From NCBI GenBank assembly GCA_026122225.1, contig JANEZZ010002201.1, positions 496,001 through 560,000 of the forward strand: a DNA stretch of 64,000 bases, written 5' to 3'. Both the position numbers and the translations under genes were made by a program. Every line of letters begins with the position of its first letter. The first letter of the stretch is position 1. The notes beneath the pieces were generated by a model. The model saw only the letters and a list, made by a program, of their open reading frames with translations. It was not told the DNA's origin and searched no databases. The DNA comes from Heloderma charlesbogerti (taxonomy: Eukaryota > Chordata > Lepidosauria > Squamata > Helodermatidae). Shown piece after piece: positions 43,372 to 55,312 of this stretch.

Positions 43372-46300
43372 ATTCTAATTCATCTGAATCCTTCTTAAAG
43401 TGTGGCATCCAGAACTGGACACAGCGTTCAAGGTGAGGTCTGACCAGTGCAGGGTGGAGTAGAACTATTACTTCTTGTGATTTGAAACTATACTTCTTTT
43501 GATGCAACCTTAAAATGCATTTGCCTTTTTTCTAGCCATATCACACTGCTGACTCATATTCAGCTTGTGATCAACTACAACTCCAAGTTCCTTTTCACAT
43601 GTACTAATGCCAAGGTACCCCCTATCTTATACCTGTGCATTATATTTCTTTTTCCTACATGAAGAACTTTTCACTTGTCTCTGTTAAATTTCATTCTCTT
43701 ATTTTCTGCTTAGTTTTCTACCCTATCAAAATCATTTTGAATTTTATTTATCTTCTAAGGTATTAGCTATCCCACATAGTTTTGTGTCATCTGCAAATTT
43801 AATAAGCATTCCCTTCACCTCTTCTTCCAAGTCATTACTAAAAATACTGAAGAACAGAGGGACGAGGATCAAGCCCAGAGGCATTCCACTCAATACCTCC
43901 CCCCGTTTGATGAGGAACCATTGATGAGCACACTTTTAAGTATAGTTCTTCAGCCAGCTGTGGATCCACCTAGCGATAGTACAATCCAGCCCACAAGTAG
44001 CTTGCTAATCAGGGTATCATGAGGTGCTTTGTCAAGCTTTGTTGCTGATATCAAAATATATTATGCCCACAGCATTTCTACAATCTAGTAAGGAATTTAC
44101 CTGATCAAAAAATGAAATAAGATTAGTCTGGCAGGACTTGTTCTTGACAAACCGATGCTGGCTTCCAGTGATCACTGCATTAGTGTTAAGGTGCCTAGAG
44201 ATTGGATGCTTTATACTCTGCTCTAAAATCTTCTTAGGTATTAATATCAGACTGACTGATCTATAATTCCCCTTTTGCCCTTTTTTGAAAATAGGGAAAC
44301 GTTTGCCCTCCTCCGGTGCTTCCCCCGTTCTCAAAGGATTTCACAAAGATGATACATAGCTGTTCCAAGAGTCCTTCCACTAGCTCTTTCAACAGCCTAG
44401 GATGCAATTCATCTGGACCTGGGGACTTGAACTCATTTAACGTGCTTAGATATTCCCTGACCATCTCTTTGTCAACCTCAAACTGCACTCCTACCCCTTC
44501 ATTCTATTTGTCAGATATGCCAGATTGGACACAGATTCTCTTTTGGGAGAAGACGGAGTCAAAAATAGGAGTTGAGCAGTTGGTGAGCATTTCTGCCTTT
44601 TCATGGTCACCTATCGCAATTTTGCCATCTTTGCTAAGCAGCTGGTCTACCAATACTTTTGTCCTCCTTTTACTTTGAACATATCTGAAGAAGCCCTTGT
44701 TGTTATTCTTAGCATCCTTTGCCAACCTGAGCTCATTCTAAGCTTTAGCCTTCTGACTCCATCTCTGCAATTCTCAGGCTACCTACCTGTACCTTTCCTT
44801 AGTGACCTGTCCCTCCTTCCACCTCCTATGTCCTTTTTGATTTTCAGATCATTGCTGAGTTTTTTGTGTAGCCACACTGGCTTCTTCTGTAGTCTTCCAT
44901 TTTTTCACCCTCATTTGGATTCTGATTGTGCCTTTAGTATCACCTTTTTTAAGGAACTCCCATCCCTCTTGAACTCCTCCTCCTGTTAGATTTTTCTGCT
45001 ATGGAATCCCGCTTATCATTGTTTATTAAAATCAGCTTTCCTGAAATCCTGAAATCGAAGGTACACACTCAGCTTTAGTTTTCCTTAAAATCAAGAACTC
45101 GACCATTAGAAGGTCACGTTCCCCCAAAGTTCCTGGTACTTTCACCTCATCAGCTAACTCTTCCATATTGGTCCGAATGAAGTCAAGGATGGCTGTTCCC
45201 CTCATTCCTTTGTCCACTCTCTGAGGAGAAAGTTGTCAGCAAGGCAAGTCAGAAATTTCCTGGAGACCATCGTTGGTAGTGTTTGTTCCCCACCAGAGAT
45301 CAGAATAATTAAAGTTGCCCATTACTACTACTTCATGTTTCCTTAAAACATTTGCAGTTTGCTTTCGGAAAGCATCATCCACATCTTCTCCTTGGTCAGA
45401 TAGTTGGTAGTAGAGACTCCAACCGTGGTGAATATGCAACATGCCATGTAGTATTGAAATAAGACACTTAATGGCCATCATGCATTCCCACTGACTTTCT
45501 GAATCAATACTGAATGGAATTCTGGCATACTAACATTGTCATCATCCAACTTGTTAGAGGAAGAAGTGGCATTCAGCCACCTGTGATTAAGCAATAAGAG
45601 GCCAGTGTCTGCAGTGTTCTTAGTATTAGTAAAGTGACTTGCTTGGTTAATTCAAATTGCGCACGAGGTTTTGGCATGCTAGCTAGTTATGTGAGCCCTG
45701 AGCAGCTGGTATCCAATTTCTTAGAGGGACAAGTGGCATTTAGCAGCTTAAGAATGAACAAATGACTGAAATAAGACATTTATGGATGTCATACATTTTT
45801 CTTCTCCTTCTGTTCTATTAGTAAATATGTTTTTAAAAGATGCAGAATCAGCAGCTTACCGACATCCAGGTAAATACACTCTATTGCTTCTTTAATTCAT
45901 CGATTTCTTTGATGAATGAAATTATTTGTTTGACAAGACAACCAACATCAATTTGATCTCAGATGATTTGTTTTTGGTGTAAACCCACAGAGCTTGAATC
46001 ATTTTCTCAATTTTTCTTCCTTTCAGAATATTTCAGAATATTTTAGATTGCATTTCAACTTCCTTTGCTTTTCTTTTAAGTATACTTTCCATATTAGTTA
46101 TTTCTTAATTCGGAGCACCTTCCTCTGATTTAAAATAATTAGAGGTGAGCTTGAATGCTGTTTAAGAATTGTTCAGAATGAATATTATTCTTTTATCATA
46201 GGAATTAAAAGTCATGTGGGTATTTGTCTTATGACGGATGGATGGATGATTTAACTTCAGAAATATATATGGATTTATGTCTGAAACCACCTTTAATTTA

Positions 46301-46423
46301 TTGTAATATAAGGGTTAGGGATCCAAGGAAATAGTTTCAGTGTACCCTATGAACTGAGCACACCTATGTGCTTTTGGACTTTTTTCAAGAACTGGCCATA
46401 CCCTCATAAGTTCCCCTCAATTA

Positions 46424-46797
46424 ACGGCGCAATCCTATGCAGATAGGCGGCTGCCTCCAAACTTGGAGGCAATGGCCTATCCAATGCAGGACAGGAGAAG
46501 CATGGAGGGGATCGTTCCCTCTGTGCTTCTGCCCTGCATTTTTGGCTAGACAGCTGTGTAGCCACAGGAGGGCAAAGCGGGGAAGGAGGCTGCTGTACAA
46601 CACATTGGATGTGTCATACCGGCATTTCCGCCCTCCTCATCCAGAACGCCCCCTGGAATGCCCCGTTTCGGATGCTCTGTGCTCCTCTTTCGGACGCTCC
46701 TGTGAGGCAGCGCAGAAGAGAGGGGGAAGGTCAGTTCCTAGAAAACAAGATATCCTATGGCCATCTGGCTGCTCGCTATTGGCCATAGGATTGCTCC
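46424..46797. mobile_element. ~375-bp MITE with GGCGCAATCCTATG ends
   Basis: The left end is ACGGCGCAATCCTATGCAG; the right end is GGCCATAGGATTGCTCCCT. Related elements lie at 50113-50532 and 54917-55312, sharing both ends and GC-rich interiors. No clear target duplication is visible. Confidence 0.7.
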
Positions 46798-48210
46798 CTA
46801 AAGTAATTTCCTAGGTCCTGTGGGACTTTTGGCATTTCGGCATTACCTTTGATTCTAGCCCTGGTAGTTTGCAGGCATTTAGAATGTTGTCCCTTACTCT
46901 CCTTGTCCCTGATTCTATGCACAGAAGGTTGGATCCAGACTTCATGTTCTGCAAACAGAAGGACTCCTTCATCCATGCCAGTCATTTGATCCAGTGGAAA
47001 TTGCCTACTGGCAGAAGAGGGGGAGGTGACTTTTGCCAGGTCCTCCTTGCCCTTGGAGTTGCTTGTGCCCTCCCAAAATCTGCTCAACCTTCTAACGGCT
47101 GCAGGTGAAACGGTGAACCAGCAAACATCACCTCCCACTTTTCGTCTGCAAGAGCAAAGTCCTCAAGCAAGATTGGTGGCCATTACAGACATGCAGTCTG
47201 ATCCAATGCATATTTCTTTGGAAGTAAATCTCATTTGAATTCAGTGAGGTTTACACCCAAGTGAAAAGCAGTCTAGCTTTATTTAGGACAGAATTACTCA
47301 CCTTACTTATTGAACACCAGACGCTGTCTCATTCTGAATCAAATCCACTTAGTCTGTTCCTGCCAAATTTATTAGGATCAGCTGACAGTCATAGAATAGT
47401 CACCAAGCCTATCTTAAAATCAGCTCCCATTCTGCAAGCAAATATATGTTTCCTGCTGCTACTGCAAATATGGCTCCACAGGCTAACGTAAGAGCAATGG
47501 GACTCCCACGTGTCCTTCCTAATAGGGGAAAGTGCAGCACAGACAAGTCCCCAGTTTCACGCAGCGCATGAGTGGACTGAACCAGCACTGGGAAGAGAAG
47601 CTCCTCTCAGCAACAACTGAGTCCCTTGCTTTTGCATCCCCACTATCTCCAATCTGTGGCTGGAGATAATGGCTAGGATTCCTCTGTGCCTTGCTCAGCT
47701 GAGCAGCACACAGGGGAATCCCTGCTGTCTCTGGACTTAAGACTTCCTCCTGTGCACTCACTGCCAAACAATATCCTTTTCACTTGGAATTGTAATCGAG
47801 TGATTGTGGATGGTGCTATTCCCCAATATCTTCTTATACATACATATGTCTGTGTAATACATATTTAAAATACATATTACCAGTTTTTCAACTGTGTATA
47901 TATGTGTGTGTTTGAGTTTTGAGTAGGCCAAGAATCCATTGTGTGCCTTAAGTTTAAAGTTCTCCTTACTCCGTGTGTGGTAGAGTGTAAGGATAGACAC
48001 GTTTGCAGGGATCATGCGTTAACATCCCTCTGCTTGTAAAGTCCCTTAAAGTTCAGACCATTTTATAGAGATTCTGGAGTTTATCTATTGGTTTCCTATG
48101 CACTGAAACAGTGTTACTGCATCTTTGACATTTAGTCTTAGAAACAGAGATCCTATTTGGCCCTTTATTTTTAATTTTCTTCCCATTTGGGTTCTCATCA
48201 ATTGGATCCA

Positions 48211-48443
48211 GTGTGGTGTAGTGGCTAGAGTGTTGGACTGGGAGCCGGGAGATCTGGGTTCTATTCCCCACTCGGCCATGGAAGCTCACTGGGTGACTTT
48301 GGGCCAGTCACAGACTCTCAGCCCAACCTACCTCACAGGGTTGTTGTGAAGATAAAACAGAGAGGAGAATAATGTAAGCCGCCTTGGGTTCCTTGCAAGA
48401 GGAAAAAAGGCAGGATATAAATGCAATAAAAATAAATAAATAG
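48211..48443 (+). mobile_element. Sauria SINE
   Basis: It reads GTGTGGTGTAGTGGCTAGAG (A-box region), TTCTATTCCCCACTCGGCC, then GTCACAGACTCTCAGCCC, TAATGTAAGCCGCCTTGGG and an AAATAAATAAATAG tail. It is complete and close to the copy at 43110. Confidence 0.94.
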
Positions 48444-48692
48444 TCTCCAAGATATACAGCTGAAACCTAGGTAGGAGTGACCGGGAGTCATGCCTGATAC
48501 TAATAGGCCCCAAAGCAACAGTGCCTGAGTAATGTGCTGTAGAACAATGCATACTCCTGTGTTCTTGAGAGGGGAGGAAGAACTGAGAAAAGTTTTTCCT
48601 CTGTACACAACAGAGAAGATAGCTAACTGTCCAGTTATGGTGCACATACTTTAGTTACCGGAACGTTTACAAAGAAGAAAGATGCTTTACAT

Positions 48693-48822
48693 CAGGGGAG
48701 CGGAACCTTTGGTCCTCCCTGTTATTGGACTATGCCTTCCATCATCTTTGACCATTAGCCATGTTGGTTGGGGCTGATGGGAATTGGGCATCCAACATCT
48801 GGAGGGCCACAGCCCCCCTCCC
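48693..48822. mobile_element. hAT-type MITE remnant
   Basis: The ends CAGGGGAGCGGAACCTTTGG and GGAGGGCCACAGCCCCCCTC form a diverged inverted repeat. The interior has the TTGGGGCTGATGGGAATTGG phrase shared with the MITEs at 11904 and 13206. Confidence 0.65.
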
Positions 48823-50112
48823 GCATTATGGAAACAGATGGTTGTTTTGTTTAGTAGTGTGGAAAAATTGCTAATAGTACATCCTATTTCCCTGCTATTG
48901 AAAGCAGAGTATGAAGATGCTCTGAAGAATTGTCTATTCCAGTCGATGCATAATGTTTGGCACTATTAGTGAGAAGCACTTGACTATACTTACATCAGCA
49001 TAGTGATTTACTTATTTCCCTTCAATTCCCACACAATTTCTCATGGAAGATTAAAGTGTCTCCTCAGATCATCCCCATCCCAGTTTTAACGGATGAATGC
49101 CACAGAACTGCTTCATTGTAATCATGTTGGGGACTGTGGTCAAATGCTAGCCACAGCCACAGTCCAGGATTTGCAGAAGATGAATGTCATAATATTGACA
49201 CAAGTGTAAAGACGTCATTGAGGCAATTGACAAAAGATTAGAGCACAGTCTACCTGACACTTGATTTCAGTGTCTGGAATATGAGATGTACCTCAAGTGT
49301 ACTACATTCTTCTTTCTAGTATGAAGCTTGGATGTTGTTTGGCTGACAGTAAAGGCTCAGTTCTGATCACACTCTGAAAGTTCTATCAGTTTTATATACT
49401 GCCATGTCTTCCCACACAGAATACTGGTAACTGTTTGAGGTGCTGAGGAATCTGAGATTCCTGGTCCCTTGGAGCATAACAATTACCAGCAATCCCTGAG
49501 GACAGGGAATGACAGTCAAACCAGTATCTATTGTCCTGAGATTGCCAGTGACTGACCCCTTCCCTCAATTGACCATACAAAGTTTGTTTAGCTCAGATCA
49601 TGGCATCACTGCAATGCAATCAACCTTCTTTCAATGAAACAATGTTTTTGCTCTTTCTAATGCATAGTCCAATGCACTCCTTCCTCAATCTTCTTCAAAA
49701 CATATTCAGGAATGAATAGTAGGAATAATATTAAATTTGAGCAAAGTGAGTTTTTAAAAGTAGATACAATTAAAGCAGAAATAACTTTAGGACAAGAATC
49801 TGCAGTTTCTCAAACACAGAAAAGTTGTTCTAGCTATGCAAATGCTTACAGTGTTCAGAGGGGGGGAGAATGATTTTATTTATTTTTACTACTGCTAGTA
49901 ATATTTCTCATCTACCACCACCAGGATTAAGCATAAATCTTTGTGATTATCTCAAGATAATCTGCTGGAGATTCAGCTGTGTTTATGATGCTTCATTGAT
50001 CAGTCTGTTGCAATCTGATGCACTTTGTCAATAAGTGAAAGCAACATTTGCAAATATAAGTAACCTACAGAAAATTAAATAATAGTAGTAGTAGTAATGA
50101 TGATGATGATGA

Positions 50113-50532
50113 TGGCACAATCCCATGACCGCTAGACAGCGGCTAGATGGGCCATAGGATTTTTTGGTTTTCAGGAACCGAAAACCAGCAGTCCAAGGAA
50201 ACTGCCTCCCTGCCCCCTCCCTCGCTTAGGTGGCGCAGTTCATCCCCAGCTCCATGCTCGGAAGAGCAGCGCGGAGTGGGAGAAAAGGCGGCTATCCTGG
50301 GGGCAGGGAGGGGACAGCAGAAGCACCAGTACTATGCTTCCTATGCGCCGTCTGCCCCCCGCCTTCCCTGCTCCAGTTAGATAGCCGAAATCTGCCATCT
50401 AGCCACAAATGCAGGGTGACCAGAGTGTGGAGGGGAAGATCCCCTCTGTGCTCCGCCCACCCTGCATTGGATAGTCACCAATGACTATCTGAGTTCAGAG
50501 GCGACTGACTATCCCCATAGGATTGCGCCCTC
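50113..50532. mobile_element. ~420-bp MITE with GGCRCAATCC ends
   Basis: The left end GGCACAATCCCATGACC and the right end CCATAGGATTGCGCCCT are an inverted repeat with two mismatches. The interior is GC-rich. Same family as 46424-46797 and 54917-55312. Confidence 0.75.
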
Positions 50533-50685
50533 TGCCAATTGGTAGAAGATACCAATAGCAGAATTGAATGTGGTAACTTTTTTGGTCCCAGTTCAGAGAT
50601 CCTTGTAGAAGCTATACACCTGTGTTTGCACCTGCATTCAAATATCACTTGGGGGGAATAGATGGTTGGCACTTCAGAACTGGTG

Positions 50686-50704
50686 TGTGTGTGTGTGTGT
50701 GTGT
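50686..50704. repeat. (GT)n microsatellite
   Basis: About ten GT units in CTGGTGTGTGTG. Confidence 0.92.
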
Positions 50705-51008
50705 ACATGTGCTCCTTTTCACTTGGCCAGGGGGTTTGTGATGTCATCCTCGATAGTGCTAGGCATCTGTTTGGGAGCGTGTATCTGTACGGTCCTCCCT
50801 ACTGCCGTCCTTCTATGTATTCCGGCCACTCCAGTTGTGCTTCCTCTGGATTAGGACAATTCTTTTAACAGAAGACTTTTCCTATAGACAAGAATATTCT
50901 GAAAATGTTATTTCTAACTTAGCCTCTCCCACATATTTTAAAAAGATCATTACCATGGCTTTTAATTTTTATGGAATTGTAATACGTTTGTGTATGTGTG
51001 TCCAACAC

Positions 51009-51195
51009 AGGAACATAGGAAGCTGTCTTATACTGAGTCAGTCCATCGGTCAGCCCAGTATTGTCGACCCTGGCTGGCAGCGGCTCACCCGGGTTTCAGG
51101 CAGGATTATTTCCTTGCCCTACCTGGAGATGGCAGGGACCAAACCTGGCACCTTCTGCATGCAAAGCAGGTGCTCTATCAAGTCTGAGCTGTTGC
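51009..51195 (-). mobile_element. tRNA-like SINE
   Basis: On the + strand it starts GGAACATAGGAAGCTGTCTT and passes CCTACCTGGAGATGGCAGGG. It ends near AAGCAGGTGCTCTATCAAGT. On the minus strand that end has a tRNA-like A box and B box (GGTTTGGTCCC). It is the best-preserved of three copies in the window. Confidence 0.85.
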
Positions 51196-51268
51196 CTTCT
51201 TGGTGTGTATGAGGGGGAGAGAGAAAGAAAGATTTGGGCTTGACTTTCTGCTTATATATTGCTCATAT

Positions 51269-51345
51269 ATATACACACACACACACACATACACACACAC
51301 ACATACACGTGTGTGTGTGTGTGTATGTATATATATATATATAAG
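51269..51345. repeat. Palindromic (AT)n(CA)n(TG)n(TA)n microsatellite
   Basis: An (AC)n tract passes through ATACACGTGTGT into (TG)n and (TA)n, flanked by TATATA on both sides. The array is therefore close to a perfect palindrome centred near 51308. Confidence 0.93.
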
Positions 51346-51469
51346 CACACAGACAAAGGATTTCATGGTTTTCGCTAACAAAAAATCAATACAACAAAAT
51401 CAGTCTTAGCAAACTGTACATACATAAATATGTTTCTTTTTTAATACTGAATATTCATGATTTGTCCAT

Positions 51470-52086
51470 AAAGCCTTTCAGGATCTTATTTATTACATCC
51501 ATTACTTTTTTTTAAACTATAAAAAGTGCCATTCAGATTTACAGCTTGTGCATCCAAAGCAAAGGTTAGAACATCATGCCCCACCCAAAATCCCACAAAA
51601 AAATGGGGTAAATAATAGGTTGCCTTACAAGCCCTTTAAAATTTTATATTACAATAGTCTCTAAAATCTCTTTAGCACAGTTGGCTTTTTATATGTTTGT
51701 ATACTGTAAAATACCAATAGTGTAGATAAGGAAAGATTGAGTAATAGACTGATACGAGTAGCACACAGGAAAGGCCGTCCTTCAGGCCGAAGTCCTTGGC
51801 TATGCATAGTACTGGGCAGCAGCTCAAATTATAAAAATGGCTGAAAAATCCAGAATGTTGGCTGGAAAAAAAGATTCTATCACTTATTTCATAGCCTCTT
51901 CAGTGTCAGAGATGTGAATTTTAAATGATACCAGTCATACAATGCCTGACTCATTTTAGTACTGATTTTTTTTTAACAGTCCTGAGTACACTTATGTGTC
52001 TGAGTACAGAGGTCACAGGAGAGCTACCGCACTCGGTGTACCTGCATTTGACCCCCCCCCCACTCCCCATCACCTTTTCGGCTGCT
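51470..52086 (-). other. SYNE1: SYNE1 3' UTR
   Basis: About 620 bp follow the SYNE1 stop codon on the minus strand, up to the first good polyadenylation signal at 51489-51494. The region is AT-rich and holds no recognisable transposon. The exact cleavage site near 51470 is inferred from the signal. Confidence 0.6.
51489..51494 (-). terminator. SYNE1: SYNE1 polyadenylation signal
   Basis: TTTATT on the + strand reads AATAAA on the SYNE1 strand, about 590 bp after the stop codon. Confidence 0.6.
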
Positions 52087-52330
52087 TCATAAAGGTGGTG
52101 GGCCATTAGTATATCTTAGCATGGGGTGAAAGGAGCGTGCAAAGTTATTGGAGAGGGCGCAGCTGTAGTCTTCCTCTGTCATTGGCACCAGGCAGGCGAG
52201 TCCAATCAAGAACAGCAAGAGAAGCTGAAGTGGGACAGCAGCTCTGAGCACCCGGAGGAAGAAGCACTGCTGCCGCCGCAGTGCTGGCTGATCCTCAGAA
52301 TGGGAGGAATCTGAGCCACCTCTTGTGGAC
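52087..52330 (-). CDS. SYNE1: SYNE1 (nesprin-1) last coding exon, KASH domain
   Basis: On the minus strand the acceptor TGGACTCTCTCTTCAG is followed by the exon, whose first base completes an Arg codon. It encodes STRGGSDSSHSEDQPAL, the basic RRQQCFFLRVLRA, a membrane segment VPLQLLLLFLIGLACLV and the lumenal tail PMTEEDYSCALSNNFARSFH, ending PMLRYTNGPPPL and TGA. This is the KASH anchor of giant nesprin-1. It spans the outer nuclear membrane, and its tail binds SUN proteins in the perinuclear space to form the LINC complex. The terminal PPPL and the Cys 23 residues before the last residue, which pairs with a SUN cysteine in KASH proteins, are both present. The phase-2 start after RS matches the known nesprin-1 SRSTKGGSD junction. 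The upstream exons are outside the window or not found. Confidence 0.97.
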
Positions 52331-53952
52331 CTGAAGAGAGAGTCCAATGCAGAAACAAACTCATGCATTACCATAGAAGAACTTCCTGGAATACCAATTT
52401 AAATATGCATGTGGCGTCCATGGCTTAGAGATTCCAGATGCATTTTATATCCAAGTGGACATTTTCTGGATGCTATCAGAAGTCTGCTTGGAAACAGTCG
52501 GATTAGGAACAAGATGTGTAATGATTAAAGATGATGTGCTACTCCCTACAAATCTAAAGCTACCAAGTACAACCATCATGTTCAAAACTAATTTAAAATA
52601 ACCTCATGTCGATATATAAAGATGTAATCCTAAGCAAATAACAGGGTTTGCTTTTAAGTCAATAAAGTTAGGACTGGGATGTAAGGGTGCATGCATCAAC
52701 AATATTTCTTTAGGGATGTGGCCCAAATCATTTTTATTTATCTCACGAGCATAATAAATGTGCCCATATTCAATTTGCAGGATTTTAACTCCCAGGTAGT
52801 ACAGGACAGTGTAGCCTCATTTTGCACTGAATCAGCAGTTAAAAGCCATTGTTGAACTTCAGATGAATCCTTCCTGATCATGTAATATAATTTATAACCC
52901 AGAAAAAAAGTATCAGCAAAAACCAACAAAAGAGCTTTTGCTTGTCCTGACAAGGATTTCTGGTTTCAAAACCAGGAAATTATATCCACCCTTGTGCCTT
53001 TGTGATTCACTGAAGTGACTCTATCTCTCCAGTTGTTAACCTTGGGGCAGGGGGTGGGGGTGTCATTTTGTTGTTACAGGACAATTTATGGGCACGTATC
53101 TTCCCATCCCTCAAAACCCTCAAGAAAACCAGGAAGTTCTGTTTGCTACTTTTAGTTGACTAATGGAGATTTGAATGTTCAAAGCTGATAAATGATTAAC
53201 TGCTTGAGATGATAGGGCTGGCAAGAGGTCCAAGATCAAAAACAAAAGTTTGGAGATTATTTACAGGCACATCACTGAAGCAAGGATAGAAAGCTGCTTA
53301 GTCTGGTATTAAGTATACCCTTACATTATGAATGCACTGAAAGGATATGGCACATTTAACAGCATCAGAGTATTCTATACTGAAGTTCAATTGGACCCAG
53401 CCTTCCAGTATCTGACAAAATGCCAATTTAGGAAGTTAATGGGCTGAGATACAAACAAAGGGAACAGGCAGTGCTGCTTACCTGCCATTTTCGACACGAC
53501 ACAACCTCTTTCACTGATGTGACTAGTTCCTCGCATGTCTCCTGCATATCCTTTAGCCCTGTGCAGTCACTTTGGGTACAGTTATACGTGTGTGGGCAAG
53601 TATGTGCATTGTCCAGAATTGTGCCTGTAGGTCCTCTTCACTGTATCCTATGTCCACGTATTGGAGGTGACATTTGCACATAAGACCTATGCACATCCAA
53701 CCTAGTGTGCGTAGGCTTTGATTGTGCAATCCACATCCTTCAAAAATGGAGGGTCTGGATTTGGCGTTTAGAACCTACAGATGTGGGCATGCATGCAATG
53801 TGCAGATGCCCATGTGCAGATTTCTTGAAGCAAGAGGAAAATAAATGAATTCAACAACCATTTGTTTTCCTCCCTTCCTATGATTCTAGCACTGCTGGTA
53901 TAGCCTAATGTTCTCTTAAAAAACAGGGCTGGGAGAAGTGGTTCAAATCACC

Positions 53953-54362
53953 CCTCAGTCATAGAATCATAGAATAGTAGGGTTGGAAGGGGCCTATAAG
54001 ACCACCGAATCCAACCCCCTGCCTAATGCAGGTATCCAAGTCAAAGCATCCCTGATAAGTGGCTGTCCAGCCTTATCTTGAATGCCTCCAGTGTGGGAGA
54101 ACCCACCACCTCCCTAGGGAATTGTCGTATTGCTCTAACAATAGGAAGTTTTTCCTGATGTTCAGCCGGAATCTGGCTTCCTGTAACTTGAGCCCATTAT
54201 TCCGTGTCCTGCACTCTGGGATGATAGAGAAGAGATGCTGGCCTTCCTCTCTGTGACAACCTTTCAAGTACTTGAAGAGCGCTATCATATCTCCCCTAAG
54301 TCTTCTCTTCTCAAGGCTCAACACGCCCAGTTCTTTCAGTCTCTCCTCATAGGGCTTTGTTT
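53953..54362 (-). mobile_element. CR1 LINE, 3' end
   Basis: It begins with the CR1 tandem end on the minus strand (+ strand TCATAGAATCATAGAATAG). It continues through GGTTGGAAGGGGCCTATAAG and the 3' UTR to TCTCTCCTCATAGGGCTTTG. It is 5'-truncated. Confidence 0.92.
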
Positions 54363-54510
54363 CCAGTGAGGCTCATTGGGTTACTCTGGGCCAGTCACAT
54401 ATCTCAGCCTAACTTACTTCACAGGGTTGTTATGAGAACCAAATAATAGAAGCCCCTGAGCTCCTTGGAGGAAGGACACAATACAAATGTGATTAAAACT
54501 GTTACCCATT
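54363..54510 (+). mobile_element. Sauria SINE, 5'-truncated
   Basis: GAGGCTCATTGGGTTACTCT, GGGCCAGTCACATATCTCAG and TTCACAGGGTTGTTATGAGA match the body of the Sauria SINEs at 43110 and 48211. The tRNA-like head is missing. Confidence 0.8.
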
Positions 54511-54916
54511 CAACAGTGCTGGAAACTCCATTGGCACACTTTGTAGATAGGGCTTAATATAAGTTAGAGAAGAATTTCAGGGTTTATGTACCATTGGGAA
54601 GGCTCTAGAGTTATGTTTGGGCTCAAGCTCAGAGAACTTCACAGGTATTCCTAGAAAGAAGCATGCATATGACTTCAGCCACAATCTTTCTTTAGTTTCT
54701 GGTGTTTCCCATCTGATTTTAAATCTGCATTAGTTACTTCCTTTAAAAAAACAACAACATCTCTTGATTATTTTGTTTTTAGCCAATTACTGCTTCCCTC
54801 TTCTTTCCCTTGTTTCTAAATTGCTTGACTGTCTTCTCAGATTTTAAATTACTTGAGTCTCTTTTTAATTCTTATCAGCCTGGTTTCCAGACCAGAAACT
54901 ACTTTGATTTACTTAG

Positions 54917-55312
54917 GGCAAAATCCTATCCTATGAGAGCACAAGAAGTGCGGAGGAGCACTCTTCCTGTTCTGCATTTTTGCTAGGTGGGCTTTCTCAC
55001 CTATCTAGCTGGGGCTCTGCAGAGCAGGAGGGAATGAGGCTGGGGGATTCCTCGAAAGCCAGCCTCCCCAGTCCCGTCCCCTCTCTTCCCACAGAACCGC
55101 CCCCTTTCCCTCCTCTACGAGGTTGCTACTGCAACCTTGGAGAGGCAGCCACTGCAGTTCTCTCTGGCCCAGCTGCAAAATATGGGGGTGGGGCAGGAGC
55201 TCGGACTCCTGGGTCTGAAGTTGGAGCGCTGACTCTGACTTTGGATCCAGGAATCCGAACTATCCTATGGCCCCCCAAAACACTGTCAGCCATTGGGTTG
55301 TTCTCCCTAGTA
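54917..55312. mobile_element. ~395-bp MITE with GGGCAAAATCCTAT ends
   Basis: The left end is AGGGCAAAATCCTATCCTATG. The right part ATCCTATGGCCCCCCAAAAC followed by GCCATTGGGTTGTTCTCCCT aligns with the right end of the MITE at 46424-46797. Third member of that family; its ends are more diverged. Confidence 0.65.

Larger units (their letters stand above)
41831..45490 (-). mobile_element. CR1 LINE, long degraded copy, interrupted by hAT-like copy F
   Basis: On the minus strand, from right to left, it shows CR1 endonuclease remnants (VVVMGNFNYSDLWW, about 45300-45330) and RT sequence (EFKSPGPDELHPRLLKELVE, NYRSVSLILIPKKILEQSI, QHRFVKNKSCQTNLISFFDQ, about 44480-44050). A worn continuation reads LIKFADDTKLCG near 43780. 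The CR1 3' UTR (to 41831) includes CAACCCCCTGCTCAGTGTAG. Many stops show long inactivity. The 5' boundary is approximate. Confidence 0.88.
28531..51469. other. Intergenic region between the 3' ends of ESR1 and SYNE1
   Basis: About 23 kb without a recognisable host exon. Named repeats are listed separately. I recognise nothing in 28531-30650, 31600-34750, 37214-38048, 45491-46423 or 48823-50112. A possible repeat near 29280 shares the phrase CTGGTTCACACA with other squamate elements. Confidence 0.7.

Noticed and set aside
52713..52725. TAGGGATGTGGCC as a further end of the hAT-like family
   Set aside because: No matching CATCCCTA end at a sensible distance and no shared interior or target duplication.
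53475..53560. Possible SYNE1 exon on the minus strand ending in TGGCAG|GTAAGC, with a spectrin-like reading (LKDMQETCEELV)
   Set aside because: The donor looks good, but the frame is phase 0 and does not fit the phase-2 start of the KASH exon. There is a stop a short way upstream, and the peptide does not resemble the Ser/Pro-rich region expected before the nesprin-1 KASH exon.
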